Source: Gp6-AA40 sp035711805
GTDB taxonomy: Bacteria; Acidobacteriota; Vicinamibacteria; Vicinamibacterales; UBA2999
Direction: 5' to 3'
DNA length: 64,000 nt
Assembly: GCA_035711805.1 (NCBI GenBank)
Contig: DASTBV010000049.1
Span: 1-64,000 of the forward strand
Shown here: positions 39,529 through 47,596 of the stretch, in pieces
Numbering within the stretch: position 1 is the first letter of the stretch
Layout: each line of letters opens with the position of its first letter
Notes under the pieces: generated by a model
Databases searched by the model: none
Seen by the model: the letters and a program-made list of their open reading frames with translations, nothing else
Told to the model about the DNA's origin: nothing
Program-made: the position numbers and the translations under genes

Positions 39529-40201
39529 GCCGGTCGTTCCGCCGCGCCTGCCGTTCACGGCCGCCGAGGAGCGGGTGATCGCGCGCCTGCGCACGCCGGC
39601 AGCGGTCCAGGACTGGCTGAACAACCTGCCGTACAACCAGGAGAAAGGCGGCGAGACGCTCAGGTCGTTCCGCGGCGTGGTGCGACACGGAACCGCGCAC
39701 TGCCTCGAGGCCGCGCTCTCCGCGGCGGTGATTCTCGAGCAGCACCGCTACCCGCCGCTGGTCCTGAGCTTTGAATCGATCGACCTGCTCGATCACGTGA
39801 TCTTCGTCTACCGGACGTCGACGGGCTGGGGATCGGTGGCGCGCTCGCGCGATCCCGGACTGCACGGCCGGAAACCGCTGTTTGCGACGCCCCGCGCGCT
39901 GGCACTCAGCTACTACGACGAGTACATCGACTTCACCGGCCGCGTGAAAGCGTATGGAGTCGCGGATCTACGCGTGCTCGACCCGTACGACTGGCGCCTG
40001 TCCGGGAGGAACGTCTGGAAGGTCGAGCAGATGCTGATCGACTGGCCGCATCGCCGGATTCGAACGTCCGACGACAAGGCGGACGCGATGCGCCGCCGTT
40101 ATCGCGCATTTCGCGAGACGCATGGCTACAAGCCCTGGAAGTACTACAAGGGCCGCGACCGCTGGATGCCGCTGCCGGCCGAATTCCGCTACCGCGGGTA
40201 A
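39491..40201 (+). CDS. Transglutaminase-like hypothetical protein
   Basis: 236 residues if started at TTG 39491 inside the SCO1 gene; a GTG at 39575 (VIARLRTPAAVQDW) is an alternative. The middle RHGTAHCLEAALSAAVIL followed by DLLDHVIFVYR gives a Cys-His pair placed as in transglutaminase-like cysteine proteases. The C-terminus is rich in Arg, Lys, Tyr and Trp. The target is unknown and no signal peptide is visible. Confidence 0.75.
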   Translation: MRTSKRRPLPRTEPVVPPRLPFTAAEERVIARLRTPAAVQDWLNNLPYNQEKGGETLRSFRGVVRHGTAHCLEAALSAAVILEQHRYPPLVLSFESIDLLDHVIFVYRTSTGWGSVARSRDPGLHGRKPLFATPRALALSYYDEYIDFTGRVKAYGVADLRVLDPYDWRLSGRNVWKVEQMLIDWPHRRIRTSDDKADAMRRRYRAFRETHGYKPWKYYKGRDRWMPLPAEFRYRG

Positions 40202-40216
40202 GGCAAAGGACTTATC

Positions 40217-40519
40217 TCAATCCAAGTCGAAGTCCCTAAGAGGCTTCGTCACTGGCTCGACGTGCGCCTGCTTGAGCGCTTCCTCGAACCTCCGCGCCAG
40301 CGCGTCGTCCCGGCCCTTCTCGTTCTCGACCGACTGCTCGAACAGCGCCTCGCGCCGCGCGGCCTGCGCCGCAAGAATCTGCGAGGCGTCCTGCAGCTCG
40401 GGCTTGTCCGCCCGCTCCGGCTCGCGGTGCGACACCACGCGTCCGAGGTTCATATCGATGACCAGCGACGAGCGGCAGCACGGACAGGTGACCTCGATCT
40501 CGCTCTTCAGCTTAGCCAT
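40217..40519 (-). CDS. Small hypothetical protein with a CxxC zinc-ribbon-like start
   Basis: 100 residues. The N-terminus EIEVTCPCCRSSLVIDMNLGRVVSH has one CPCC knuckle followed by a charged helical segment (QAARREALFEQSVENEKGRDDALARRFEEALKQ). TAGAAT lies six bases before the ATG at 40519. Unknown function; the regular amphipathic helix suggests a coiled coil or a protein-protein role. Confidence 0.75.
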   Translation of the reverse strand: MAKLKSEIEVTCPCCRSSLVIDMNLGRVVSHREPERADKPELQDASQILAAQAARREALFEQSVENEKGRDDALARRFEEALKQAHVEPVTKPLRDFDLD

Positions 40520-40524
40520 GCGGA

Positions 40525-40531
40525 TATTCTA
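40525..40531. promoter_or_regulatory. Shared palindromic -10 (TATTCTA/TAGAATA) for divergent genes
   Basis: The seven bases TATTCTA read as TATTCT nine bases before the TTG at 40540 on the plus strand. On the minus strand they read as TAGAAT six bases before the ATG at 40519. The whole gap is 20 bases, leaving no room for separate -35 and -10 sets. Confidence 0.5.
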
Positions 40532-40539
40532 GTTGGTAG

Positions 40540-41271
40540 TTGAGCGAAGCCCACTGGCGCACCCTCAGGGTCGCCACCTACAACATCCACCGCTGCCGCG
40601 GTCTGGACGGCCGCACGAATCCAACGCGCGTGGCCGAGGTCATCCGTGACATCGACGCCGACGTCGTCGCCCTGCAGGAGGTGATCGGCGCCAGCCAGAC
40701 GTCACCGGGCCACGCCGAGGAGCTCGGAGCGCTGCTCGGCATGGGCTGGGTCATGGCCCCGGCGCGTCACCTCCGCGGGGCGCTCTTCGGTAACGTGGTG
40801 ATGAGCCGCCTGCCGATCCGGCAGCATTCGCAGTACGACCTGACGTGGCGGACGTGCGAACCACGCTGCTGCCAGCGCGTCGATATCGAAATCGGCAACG
40901 ACACCCTGCACTTGTATAACGTTCATCTCGGCACGGCACTCCTCGAACGGCGCCACCAGGCAGGCCGGCTCAGTGCGATTCTCCACGACCGGCGCGTTGG
41001 CGTCCCGAAAGTCGTGCTCGGCGACTTCAACGAATGGATGCGCGGCATGGCCACCGAAATGCTGACGGAACGCCTGAAAAGCATCGACCTGCGCGCCCAC
41101 CTCCGGCGCCGGCACACCTATCCCGGGGTATTCCCGGTCCTGCACCTGGATCACATCTATTACGAGGGGAATGTCGAAGTGGTGAAGCTCGAATTGCCGC
41201 GAACGCGGCGCTCACTGATGGCGTCGGACCATCTGCCGCTCATCGCTGAGCTGCGGGTCCAGTTCTCGTAG
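40540..41271 (+). CDS. Endonuclease/exonuclease/phosphatase (EEP) family protein
   Basis: 243 residues from TTG 40540. The EEP fold is marked by RVATYNIHRCRGLDG, DADVVALQEV (metal-binding Glu), YNVHLGT, VVLGDFNEW (catalytic Asp/Asn) and the C-terminal SDHLPLIAEL (catalytic Asp-His). The family cleaves phosphodiesters in DNA, lipids or small molecules; no signal peptide is visible, so a cytoplasmic role is likely. The specific substrate is unknown. A GC palindrome follows the stop. Confidence 0.92.
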   Translation: MSEAHWRTLRVATYNIHRCRGLDGRTNPTRVAEVIRDIDADVVALQEVIGASQTSPGHAEELGALLGMGWVMAPARHLRGALFGNVVMSRLPIRQHSQYDLTWRTCEPRCCQRVDIEIGNDTLHLYNVHLGTALLERRHQAGRLSAILHDRRVGVPKVVLGDFNEWMRGMATEMLTERLKSIDLRAHLRRRHTYPGVFPVLHLDHIYYEGNVEVVKLELPRTRRSLMASDHLPLIAELRVQFS

Positions 41272-41275
41272 GAGG

Positions 41276-41293
41276 GTCCGCCTGAAGGCGGAC
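41276..41293. repeat. GC-rich palindromic repeat (GTCCGCC..GGCGGAC)
   Basis: GTCCGCCTGAAGGCGGAC has an eight-base stem with a two-base centre and sits between the converging ends of two genes at 41271 and 41305. Third copy of the family. Confidence 0.7.
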
Positions 41294-41304
41294 ACTACGT
41301 GTTC

Positions 41305-41529
41305 TCAACCCTCTTCTTCGTACTCTTCTTCTTCGAGGGGCAGGGAGCGCGTGGGCGGACGCAGCGCTTCGCGATAATCGTAGAGGGGCAAATCGCGCAC
41401 GTGCAGTGAGATGACGCAGCAGGTCCCCTTCTCGTCGACGACGACGGTGACCGGGCTCCCTTCCACGCCTTCGCGAAAGGCGATCCGGCACCCGCAGGCG
41501 AGGCGTGCGTGCGTGAATCCCTTCAGCAT
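41305..41529 (-). CDS. Small hypothetical protein with acidic tail
   Basis: 74 residues ending in a Glu-rich tail (LPLEEEEYEEEG). The front CGCRIAFREGVEGSPVTVVVDEKGTCC includes four Cys in two pairs that could bind a metal. TATGAT lies six bases before the ATG at 41529. The gene follows the TlpA-like gene by 20 bases on the same strand. Not recognised. Confidence 0.7.
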   Translation of the reverse strand: MLKGFTHARLACGCRIAFREGVEGSPVTVVVDEKGTCCVISLHVRDLPLYDYREALRPPTRSLPLEEEEYEEEG

Positions 41530-41549
41530 GCACGGATCATACTACCTTT

Positions 41550-42194
41550 CTAGAGGAGCCGTTTGATTTCGCGATCGAACTGCTCGAGGCTGCGAATTCC
41601 GGACTGCTTCTTGGCGATCTTTCCGTCGCGGCCGATGATCACCGTCACCGGCACGCCCCACATCGGTCCGTATGCTTCCTGAACGTTCTCATGGCCCGCG
41701 CCCACCAGCACTGGATAATTCATCTGGTATTTCGCGGCGTACTCCCTGAGGTCTTCAGGTGTGTCGTCGATCGAGAATCCGAGCACGACGATGTCGTTCT
41801 TGTACTGGTTTTGCAGAGCAATCAGATCGGGGATCTCTTCCTTGCACGGGTGACACCACGTGGCCCAGAAGTTCAGCAGGATGATCTTTCCCTTGAACGA
41901 GGCGAGGCGGACATCGGCGCCGTTCATGTCCTTCAGCGTGTAATCGAGCGGCGCGGTTTTTCCGACCGATTTCGCGTCCTCCAGCTCGTCGGCCGCGATG
42001 AGCGACGAGAGGTCCTCGTCCGGTGGCGGTTCCGACAGATCGGACGCGCCCCAGAGCAGCCCCAACGCGAGCGCCACCGAGCCCATGGCGATCCACGCCG
42101 CGCGCCGCGACAGCCGCGGCTCGGGTGGGCCGGGCGCGGCGGGCTCAGTTGACTCAGAAGCTGGCGTCGTCTCTGCTGTCTGCTGTTCGTCCAT
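41550..42194 (-). CDS. TlpA/ResA-like membrane-anchored thioredoxin
   Basis: 214 residues from ATG 42194; the frame extends eight codons further, but those are encoded by an oligomer repeat. A Glu/Pro/Ala-rich N-terminus precedes one membrane helix (AAWIAMGSVALALGLLWG), then a periplasmic thioredoxin fold with NFWATWCHPCKEEIPDL and the cis-Pro in MWGVPVTVIIG. It should reduce or shuttle disulfides outside the membrane, for example in cytochrome c assembly. It follows the ECF sigma/anti-sigma pair on the same strand. Confidence 0.9.
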   Translation of the reverse strand: MDEQQTAETTPASESTEPAAPGPPEPRLSRRAAWIAMGSVALALGLLWGASDLSEPPPDEDLSSLIAADELEDAKSVGKTAPLDYTLKDMNGADVRLASFKGKIILLNFWATWCHPCKEEIPDLIALQNQYKNDIVVLGFSIDDTPEDLREYAAKYQMNYPVLVGAGHENVQEAYGPMWGVPVTVIIGRDGKIAKKQSGIRSLEQFDREIKRLL

Positions 42195-42204
42195 CGCTGA
42201 CTTC

Positions 42205-42238
42205 TTCCACTTTTCCACTTTTGTACTTTTCCACTTCG
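42205..42238. repeat. Octamer tandem repeat (CCACTTTT type)
   Basis: Units of CCACTTTT and close variants (TTCCAC, TTTGTACT) repeat about four times between the anti-sigma and TlpA genes. Confidence 0.6.
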
Positions 42239-42239
42239 G

Positions 42240-43004
42240 TCAACGCGCTTCTTCCCTCACGTAGCGCGCGGCAACCGTCATATCGCCGGCAGCGACCGGC
42301 CACACCAGCACATAGGTCCGGCGTCCTGCCATCCAGATGCGCGAGCGGTGTCCAAGCGACACCAGATCGGCGGCCGGACGGGTGACGCCATCCAGCACAA
42401 AGAGTGACACATCGTGTCCGCCGACGTCGTACATGATGTGCGGAAGGGATCCGTCCGCATACAGGCACCGGCGGGCACCTCTCAACCGGACCCCATTGGC
42501 ACTCGACGACGGCGGGACGTGCAGGTCCCACCCATAGTCGGTCTGGAGCATCTGTTCGACGCGTCGGGCGTCGGCGTCCGATGAGGCGTTCTTCGCGAAG
42601 AAGCGGAAGCATTTCGCGTGATCGGCGGTGAGCTGCGCCGCCAGGACCGTGTCCGACCGGTGTGTGGCGAGAGAGAACAGCAGGAATCCAACGACGAGCG
42701 TCATGACGGCGGTCAGCGGGGCGAACCGCCTCGACGAGAACACAGATGGCGCGGATGCCTGGGCGTGTTCGCGAGCAAGCGCCTCGCAGCGCGTGCGAAG
42801 ACCTGGCGGGAGCGGTATATCCGTCAGACGGTGCGCCTGTTCGCGAACGATCGCCCGCGCTCCGCTCTCGTGCGTCGCGGCCGTGCGGCATGGCGGGCAG
42901 GCGTTCAGATGCCGTTCGACGTCAGCCTGCTCGCCCGCCGGGAGCTCGTTGTCGACGTACGAACTGAGCCGTTCAGCTGTGCGACGACAGTCGTCGTTCA
43001 TCAT
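42240..43004 (-). CDS. Anti-sigma factor with zinc-finger and membrane anchor
   Basis: 254 residues from ATG 43004, overlapping the sigma-factor stop in ATGA. The N-terminal zinc-binding anti-sigma domain reads ERLSSYVDNELPAGEQADVERHLNACPPC (HxxxCxxC). One membrane helix (LTAVMTLVVGFLLFSL) separates it from a ~140-residue extracytoplasmic sensor domain. It should hold the adjacent ECF factor inactive until a signal arrives outside the inner membrane. The signal is unknown. Confidence 0.92.
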   Translation of the reverse strand: MMNDDCRRTAERLSSYVDNELPAGEQADVERHLNACPPCRTAATHESGARAIVREQAHRLTDIPLPPGLRTRCEALAREHAQASAPSVFSSRRFAPLTAVMTLVVGFLLFSLATHRSDTVLAAQLTADHAKCFRFFAKNASSDADARRVEQMLQTDYGWDLHVPPSSSANGVRLRGARRCLYADGSLPHIMYDVGGHDVSLFVLDGVTRPAADLVSLGHRSRIWMAGRRTYVLVWPVAAGDMTVAARYVREEAR

Positions 43005-43606
43005 CGTGTAAGACGCCCCTCGGCGTCGGCCTGGCCCCGCGACAGGCTGAGCCGTTCGTACAGGAGGCGGCGGCCTCGTGAAATCCTGGACATGACCGTT
43101 CCAATCGGTATGCCGACCATCTCGGCAATCTCCGCATAGGTGAACTCTTCCACATCGCGCAGCCACACCGCCTCGCGAAATGCCTCAGGCAGCGTATCGA
43201 GCGCGGCCTGCAGATCATCGCGCACCGTGGCGCGCAGCAGAATCTGCTCCGGGGTGTCGAGTGCGGCCGGCCCCTCGCCGCCGGACGCCGCTTCTTCGAC
43301 CCGCGGACTGTCGATATCCACCGCCTCCCGCGCCGCGTCGCGGCGGCGGTTCCGCCACGTGTTCAGCAGGATCGTGTAGAGCCACGCTTTCAGGTTCGTT
43401 CCTGGCGTGAAGCGGTCCGAAAACCGCAGTGCCTTCACGAACGTGTCCTGTACCAGATCCTCGGCGTCGGCGGCGTTCCGCGTCAGCCGCAGAGCCGTGG
43501 CGTAGAGCGGTTCCAGGAACTCCAGCGCACGGGCCGCAACGGTATCTCGGCTTGCCTCGCCGTGTCGGTCCGCAGAGCGGGGATCACCCTCACGGCCGCG
43601 AGCCAT
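43001..43606 (-). CDS. ECF (sigma-70 family, group 4) RNA polymerase sigma factor
   Basis: 201 residues with region 2 (LYATALRLTRNAADAEDLVQDTFVKAL, LKAWLYTILLNTWRN) and region 4 (ALDTLPEAFREAVWLRDVEEFTYAEIAEMVGIPIGTVMSRISRGRR). The linker is acidic. It is coupled to the anti-sigma factor by a four-base overlap. It directs RNA polymerase to a regulon not evident from the window; the divergent protease-barrel gene may be one target. Confidence 0.95.
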   Translation of the reverse strand: MARGREGDPRSADRHGEASRDTVAARALEFLEPLYATALRLTRNAADAEDLVQDTFVKALRFSDRFTPGTNLKAWLYTILLNTWRNRRRDAAREAVDIDSPRVEEAASGGEGPAALDTPEQILLRATVRDDLQAALDTLPEAFREAVWLRDVEEFTYAEIAEMVGIPIGTVMSRISRGRRLLYERLSLSRGQADAEGRLTR

Positions 43607-43855
43607 CGCCCATTCTCATAACCCGGCTGCCCCCTCCGCTATTCCCGGTGTCACCCGGCGCGGCATCGACGCGACACCAAAAGCGGACCGGTGGACATCC
43701 GCCGACGTGTAAAACCGTTGCAACGGGCGCTGACCTCATCGGTACGTCCTTTGCTCCCGGCCGCCCGATGCGCTCATTGCGGGCGTCAAAGTGTCAGCAG
43801 TAAGATCGCGACTCTTGTCGTACTCCTTCACTCGCCTGATTCTCGAGGAGAGATC
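43607..43855. promoter_or_regulatory. Divergent promoter region of the sigma gene and the protease-barrel gene
   Basis: 249 bases. For the plus strand, TTGCGG (43777-43782), 18 bases and TAAGAT (43801-43806) form a plausible promoter, giving a ~45-base leader with GAGGAG before ATG 43856. GGTGTC and GACACC near 43650-43680 form an inverted repeat. No gene is seen here. Confidence 0.55.
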
Positions 43856-46800
43856 ATGACCATCCGCAGGCGGCTCGGCCTTCCCACCGCTGCAGCCCTG
43901 GCGGTCCTCACGCTGGCCACAACGGTCGCCGCGCAGACCGCGTATATCCCGTATCACGGGAAGAATCAGGTTCGCTACGACCGGTTCGAGTGGTGGACGT
44001 ACGAAACGGATCACTTCGTCATCTACTACTACCCCGAAATCGAGCCGCACCTCGAGCGGATGACCTCGTATGCCGAAAGTGCATACCAGCATGTCAGCTC
44101 CGAGCTGAAGTACGACCTCGCCCACAAGGTTCCACTGATCCTCTTCCAGACCAGCAGCGAATTCCAGCAGCAGAACGTCGTTCCCGGCGCCGCCCAGGAG
44201 GGCGTCGGCGCGTTCGCCGAACCCGTGCGCCAGCGGATCGTCATGCCGATGGACGAACCGCACGACCTGCTCTACCGCCTGATCGTGCACGAGCTGACGC
44301 ATCAGTTCGAATACGACATGATCCCGACTTCGCTGGTCCGCCGCGCCGTGCCGCTGTGGGTCAACGAAGGACTGTCGGACTACCTGACCGGCCGGTGGAG
44401 TGCGCAGGACCTGATGTCCATTCGCGACGCCGCCATCGCCGACATCATTCCGAAGATGACCAAGACGGAAGGCAACTGCGAGGCGGGCGGTCGCTGCGTC
44501 TACAACATGGGTCACGCGGTGTTCGAGTTCATCGAGGGGCGGTGGGGCAAGGAAGGCATCCGGCAGTACCTCTTCAATCTGCGCAAGGCGGTCATCGGCG
44601 GCGGCGAGGAAGCGTACCAGGAGACGTTCCAGATCAGCGCCGACGAATTCGATCAGCAGTTCGACAAGTACCTGAAGGATCGGTTCAAGGGGTTCCGTGA
44701 CAAGGAGCGCCCCGCCGACTACGGCCGCAATCTCGCGCCGGATCCCGAACGCACGCGCTTCAGGGGCGCCTACTCCATCGAGCCGTCGCCGGCCGGGGAG
44801 CTGTTCGCGGTCGCCAGCGGCAACAGCTCCGATCGCGAGATGGACATCATCCTCGTGTCGGCGAAGGACGGGAAGTTTTTCAAGAACCTGACCAGCGGCT
44901 TCGATTCCGACCGCGGCTTCGAATACCTGGTCACCCCGGGCGGCCGCTGGGTCACCGTGCCGTGGATGTCATGGTCCGGCAACAACCTCGCATATTTCGT
45001 GCGGGCCGAGAAGTCGCGGACGTTGATCGTGCAGGACGTCATCAACGACAGGATCGTGGAGCGCATCGAGATGCGCATGGTCGACGATCCGGAATCGCCG
45101 GATTTCTCGCCCGACGGACGGCGCGTCGCCTTTGCGGCGCAGCAGGGCGGAACCGGCGACATCTTCATCGTCGATCTCGTCACCAAGGAAGTGATCAACG
45201 TGACGAAGGACGAGTTCGCCGACTCCGCGCCGACCTGGTCGCCGGACGGGAAGTCGCTCGTCTACCTCGCGCGCGTCAGCCAGAACGAAAAGCTGTTCCG
45301 GCTCGATCTGGACACCGGGCGCAAGACGCAGCTCACCTTCGGCACGCACGACGACGGCACCGCCAAGTTCATGGACGCCGACACGCTCGTGTTCGCCTCG
45401 ACGGCGACCGACCCGACGAAGCCGATCGAACCGGATGTCGCCCGCAACGGCGACGTCTACAACATCTGGACTCTGGGATTGAAGACCGGCGAGCTGCGTC
45501 AGTACACCGACGCGGTGGGCGGCAACCTGTATGCGGTCGTCGTGAACGACGGCAACGAGCAGACCCGGATCGGGTTCGTCAGCTACTACAAGGCCAATTA
45601 CGAGCTGCACATGCTCGAACGGCGGGAGCCGATCATCAAGGCGGCATCGGCCGACTTCGGAGAGCCGGGCGCGATCATCCCGTTCCAGGCGCCGCTCAGC
45701 CACACCCTGATTGCCGACAACAAGAAGAAGAAGGGCACGTTCGAGAAGCTGTTCCTCGACGGCCGGCCGCCCGTCAACGTCGGCGTCACCAGCGGCGGCG
45801 ACATCTTCGGCGGGTCCTCGGTGACGTTCAGCGACGTGCTCGGCGATCAGCAGTTCAGCCTCTATGCGGCGTCGATCTCGCAGTACCGCACGCTCTCGTT
45901 CTCGTACCTGAACCTGGCGCACCGCTTCAACTACGCGCTGCAGGCGTTCTCGCAGACCTCGTTCTTCTACGGCAATCTCGAGAACATCCTCTACGACGGC
46001 TCCTTCATCGTCGATCGCGACCTGGCGCTGGCGACGCGCACGGTCCGCGGCGGGACGATCTTCGGCATCTGGCCGTTCAATCGCTACCGCCGCGCCGAGC
46101 TCTTCGGCGGGTTCATGCAGTACCAGGAGGATTTCAACGACCCGAGCCTCGCCGAAGCGTCCGATCAGTTCCAGGAGGATCAGTTCGGCCGCCGGCTGTT
46201 CCGCAGCGGCAACTTCCTCCCGCTCGGCGTCAACTTCATCGAAGAGACGACCGTCTTCCGCGAATTCGGGCCGCTGGCCGGCCGGACGATGCGCATCGGG
46301 TATGAGTTCGCTCCGAAGCTCGGCGACAGCACGCTGTCGCGGCAGACGATCGACGCCGACGTCCGCTACTACCTGCGCATGGGCAGCAGCGGGCTGCTGG
46401 CGCTCCGCGCCCGCGGCTTCCGGAGCTGGGGCGACGCGCCGGATTTCATGTACTTCGGCGGCAATTCCGAAATGCACGGCTACGAATACCTGGAGTTCAT
46501 CGGTGATCGCGCCGGCTATCTGAACGCGGAGCTGCGCTTCCCGTTCATCGAAGCGATGCTGACGCCGATCGGCGTTCTCGGCGGCATCCGCGGCGTGCTC
46601 TTTGCCAACATGGGCGGGGCCGGCTTCGGCGAGACGACCGACCCGGCGCGTCCGGGCGAGCCGTTCAAGTGGGCATCGACGTCGGCGGAGACCTACACGC
46701 CCATCGTCGGCTATTCGACGCTCAACGCGTTTCAGCAGACGCCGATCCTCGGTGAACCGACGGTGATCAACGGACTGCGGCTGGTGGACGCGCGGGCGTC

Positions 46801-46969
46801 CTACGGCATCGGCCTCGAGACATTCGCGCTCGGGTTCCCGGTGCACTTCGACTGGTCGTGGAAGACGCTGCTGAACAAGGACTGGGAGGATCTCCGCTTC
46901 GCGGCGTTCGGCGGCAGCAGCGCCTTCCGGAAGCCGAAGTTCTCGCTGTGGATCGGCTACGACTTCTGA
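43856..46969 (+). CDS. Gluzincin peptidase - TolB-like propeller - BamA-type barrel fusion
   Basis: 1037 residues from ATG 43856 with GAGGAG upstream. A signal peptide (LAVLTLATTVAAQ) leads to a zinc peptidase domain with HELTH (in VHELTHQFEYD) and the downstream Glu in WVNEGLSDYL, the MA-clan gluzincin layout. A TolB/PD40-like beta-propeller follows (PDFSPDGRRVAF, TWSPDGKSLVY), and from ~620 a 16-strand surface-antigen/BamA-like barrel, ending in GYDF. Such outer-membrane fusions are common in Acidobacteria; the substrate is unknown. All three parts are intact with no frameshift. Confidence 0.9.
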   Translation: MTIRRRLGLPTAAALAVLTLATTVAAQTAYIPYHGKNQVRYDRFEWWTYETDHFVIYYYPEIEPHLERMTSYAESAYQHVSSELKYDLAHKVPLILFQTSSEFQQQNVVPGAAQEGVGAFAEPVRQRIVMPMDEPHDLLYRLIVHELTHQFEYDMIPTSLVRRAVPLWVNEGLSDYLTGRWSAQDLMSIRDAAIADIIPKMTKTEGNCEAGGRCVYNMGHAVFEFIEGRWGKEGIRQYLFNLRKAVIGGGEEAYQETFQISADEFDQQFDKYLKDRFKGFRDKERPADYGRNLAPDPERTRFRGAYSIEPSPAGELFAVASGNSSDREMDIILVSAKDGKFFKNLTSGFDSDRGFEYLVTPGGRWVTVPWMSWSGNNLAYFVRAEKSRTLIVQDVINDRIVERIEMRMVDDPESPDFSPDGRRVAFAAQQGGTGDIFIVDLVTKEVINVTKDEFADSAPTWSPDGKSLVYLARVSQNEKLFRLDLDTGRKTQLTFGTHDDGTAKFMDADTLVFASTATDPTKPIEPDVARNGDVYNIWTLGLKTGELRQYTDAVGGNLYAVVVNDGNEQTRIGFVSYYKANYELHMLERREPIIKAASADFGEPGAIIPFQAPLSHTLIADNKKKKGTFEKLFLDGRPPVNVGVTSGGDIFGGSSVTFSDVLGDQQFSLYAASISQYRTLSFSYLNLAHRFNYALQAFSQTSFFYGNLENILYDGSFIVDRDLALATRTVRGGTIFGIWPFNRYRRAELFGGFMQYQEDFNDPSLAEASDQFQEDQFGRRLFRSGNFLPLGVNFIEETTVFREFGPLAGRTMRIGYEFAPKLGDSTLSRQTIDADVRYYLRMGSSGLLALRARGFRSWGDAPDFMYFGGNSEMHGYEYLEFIGDRAGYLNAELRFPFIEAMLTPIGVLGGIRGVLFANMGGAGFGETTDPARPGEPFKWASTSAETYTPIVGYSTLNAFQQTPILGEPTVINGLRLVDARASYGIGLETFALGFPVHFDWSWKTLLNKDWEDLRFAAFGGSSAFRKPKFSLWIGYDF

Positions 46970-47055
46970 CACACGAAGGCACGAAGAGATCGAAGGGCAC
47001 GAAGAGGCTGTGATCCCCTACTTCGCGGTCCTCGATCTCTTCGCGCGCTTCGTGT
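46970..47055. repeat. Oligomer inverted repeat (CACGAAG arms) between converging genes
   Basis: The left arm repeats CACGAAG units (CACGAAGGCACGAAGAGATC). The right arm carries GATCTCTTCGCGCGCTTCGTG. The hairpin lies between the barrel-protein stop and the end of the NTF2-like gene and could end transcription from both sides. Confidence 0.75.
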
Positions 47056-47568
47056 TTACTGCGGCGCGACGTTTCTCGTCCTGATTAACCACCTGCCGTT
47101 GACGCGCACGAGCTCGTCAACGCTGCGTCCGACGGCGGCAACCCGCAGCGGCGTCTCCGGCCCGGCCGGCCCGAACGCGGTCAGATAGTACGCGTCGACT
47201 CGCGCACGATCCCTGTCGATGAAGGTGATCGCATGGTTTGCGGTCATGTGATACATCGGCGGATTCCGCACGCCCTTTGCCTCGTTGGCCACCCGGCTCG
47301 CGCGCAGGTCCGCGACCATTTTCGTCAGCGCGGCGGTCCCCTTCGTCGCATTCGCGCCGGTGCCGAACTGGCCGTCCGGGGTATAGACCGCCGCGTACGC
47401 CGCCGCGTCGGTCGTATCCAGCGCACGCGTGTAGCGCCACATCAGATCCTCGATCTCCGCGCGATCGCGCACTTCGCGCATCACCTGGTCGTCGGTCTTC
47501 TGTGCTGTGTAGGTCACTGCGGCGCCCAGCACCAGCGCGGCAAGCACACCAAGTCCAAATTTCTGCAT
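47056..47568 (-). CDS. SnoaL/NTF2-like exported protein
   Basis: 170 residues with an N-terminal signal or anchor (GLGVLAALVLGAAVTYTA). The NTF2-like fold is seen in EIEDLMWRYTRALDTTDAAAYAAVYTPDGQFG, NHAITFIDRDRARVDAYYLTAF and VDELVRVNGRWLIRTRNV. SnoaL-like proteins are small binding or enzyme folds with diverse roles, so the function cannot be named. It lies 28 bases downstream of the aspartyl protease gene. Confidence 0.87.
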   Translation of the reverse strand: MQKFGLGVLAALVLGAAVTYTAQKTDDQVMREVRDRAEIEDLMWRYTRALDTTDAAAYAAVYTPDGQFGTGANATKGTAALTKMVADLRASRVANEAKGVRNPPMYHMTANHAITFIDRDRARVDAYYLTAFGPAGPETPLRVAAVGRSVDELVRVNGRWLIRTRNVAPQ

Positions 47569-47596
47569 GTCGGCGCTCCTTAGAAAGTCGAAGTGT

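Noticed and set aside
44969..46972. 667-codon minus-strand frame in the protease-barrel gene
   Set aside because: Shadow frame with Glu/Arg/Val-rich low complexity; the plus-strand domains account for the region.
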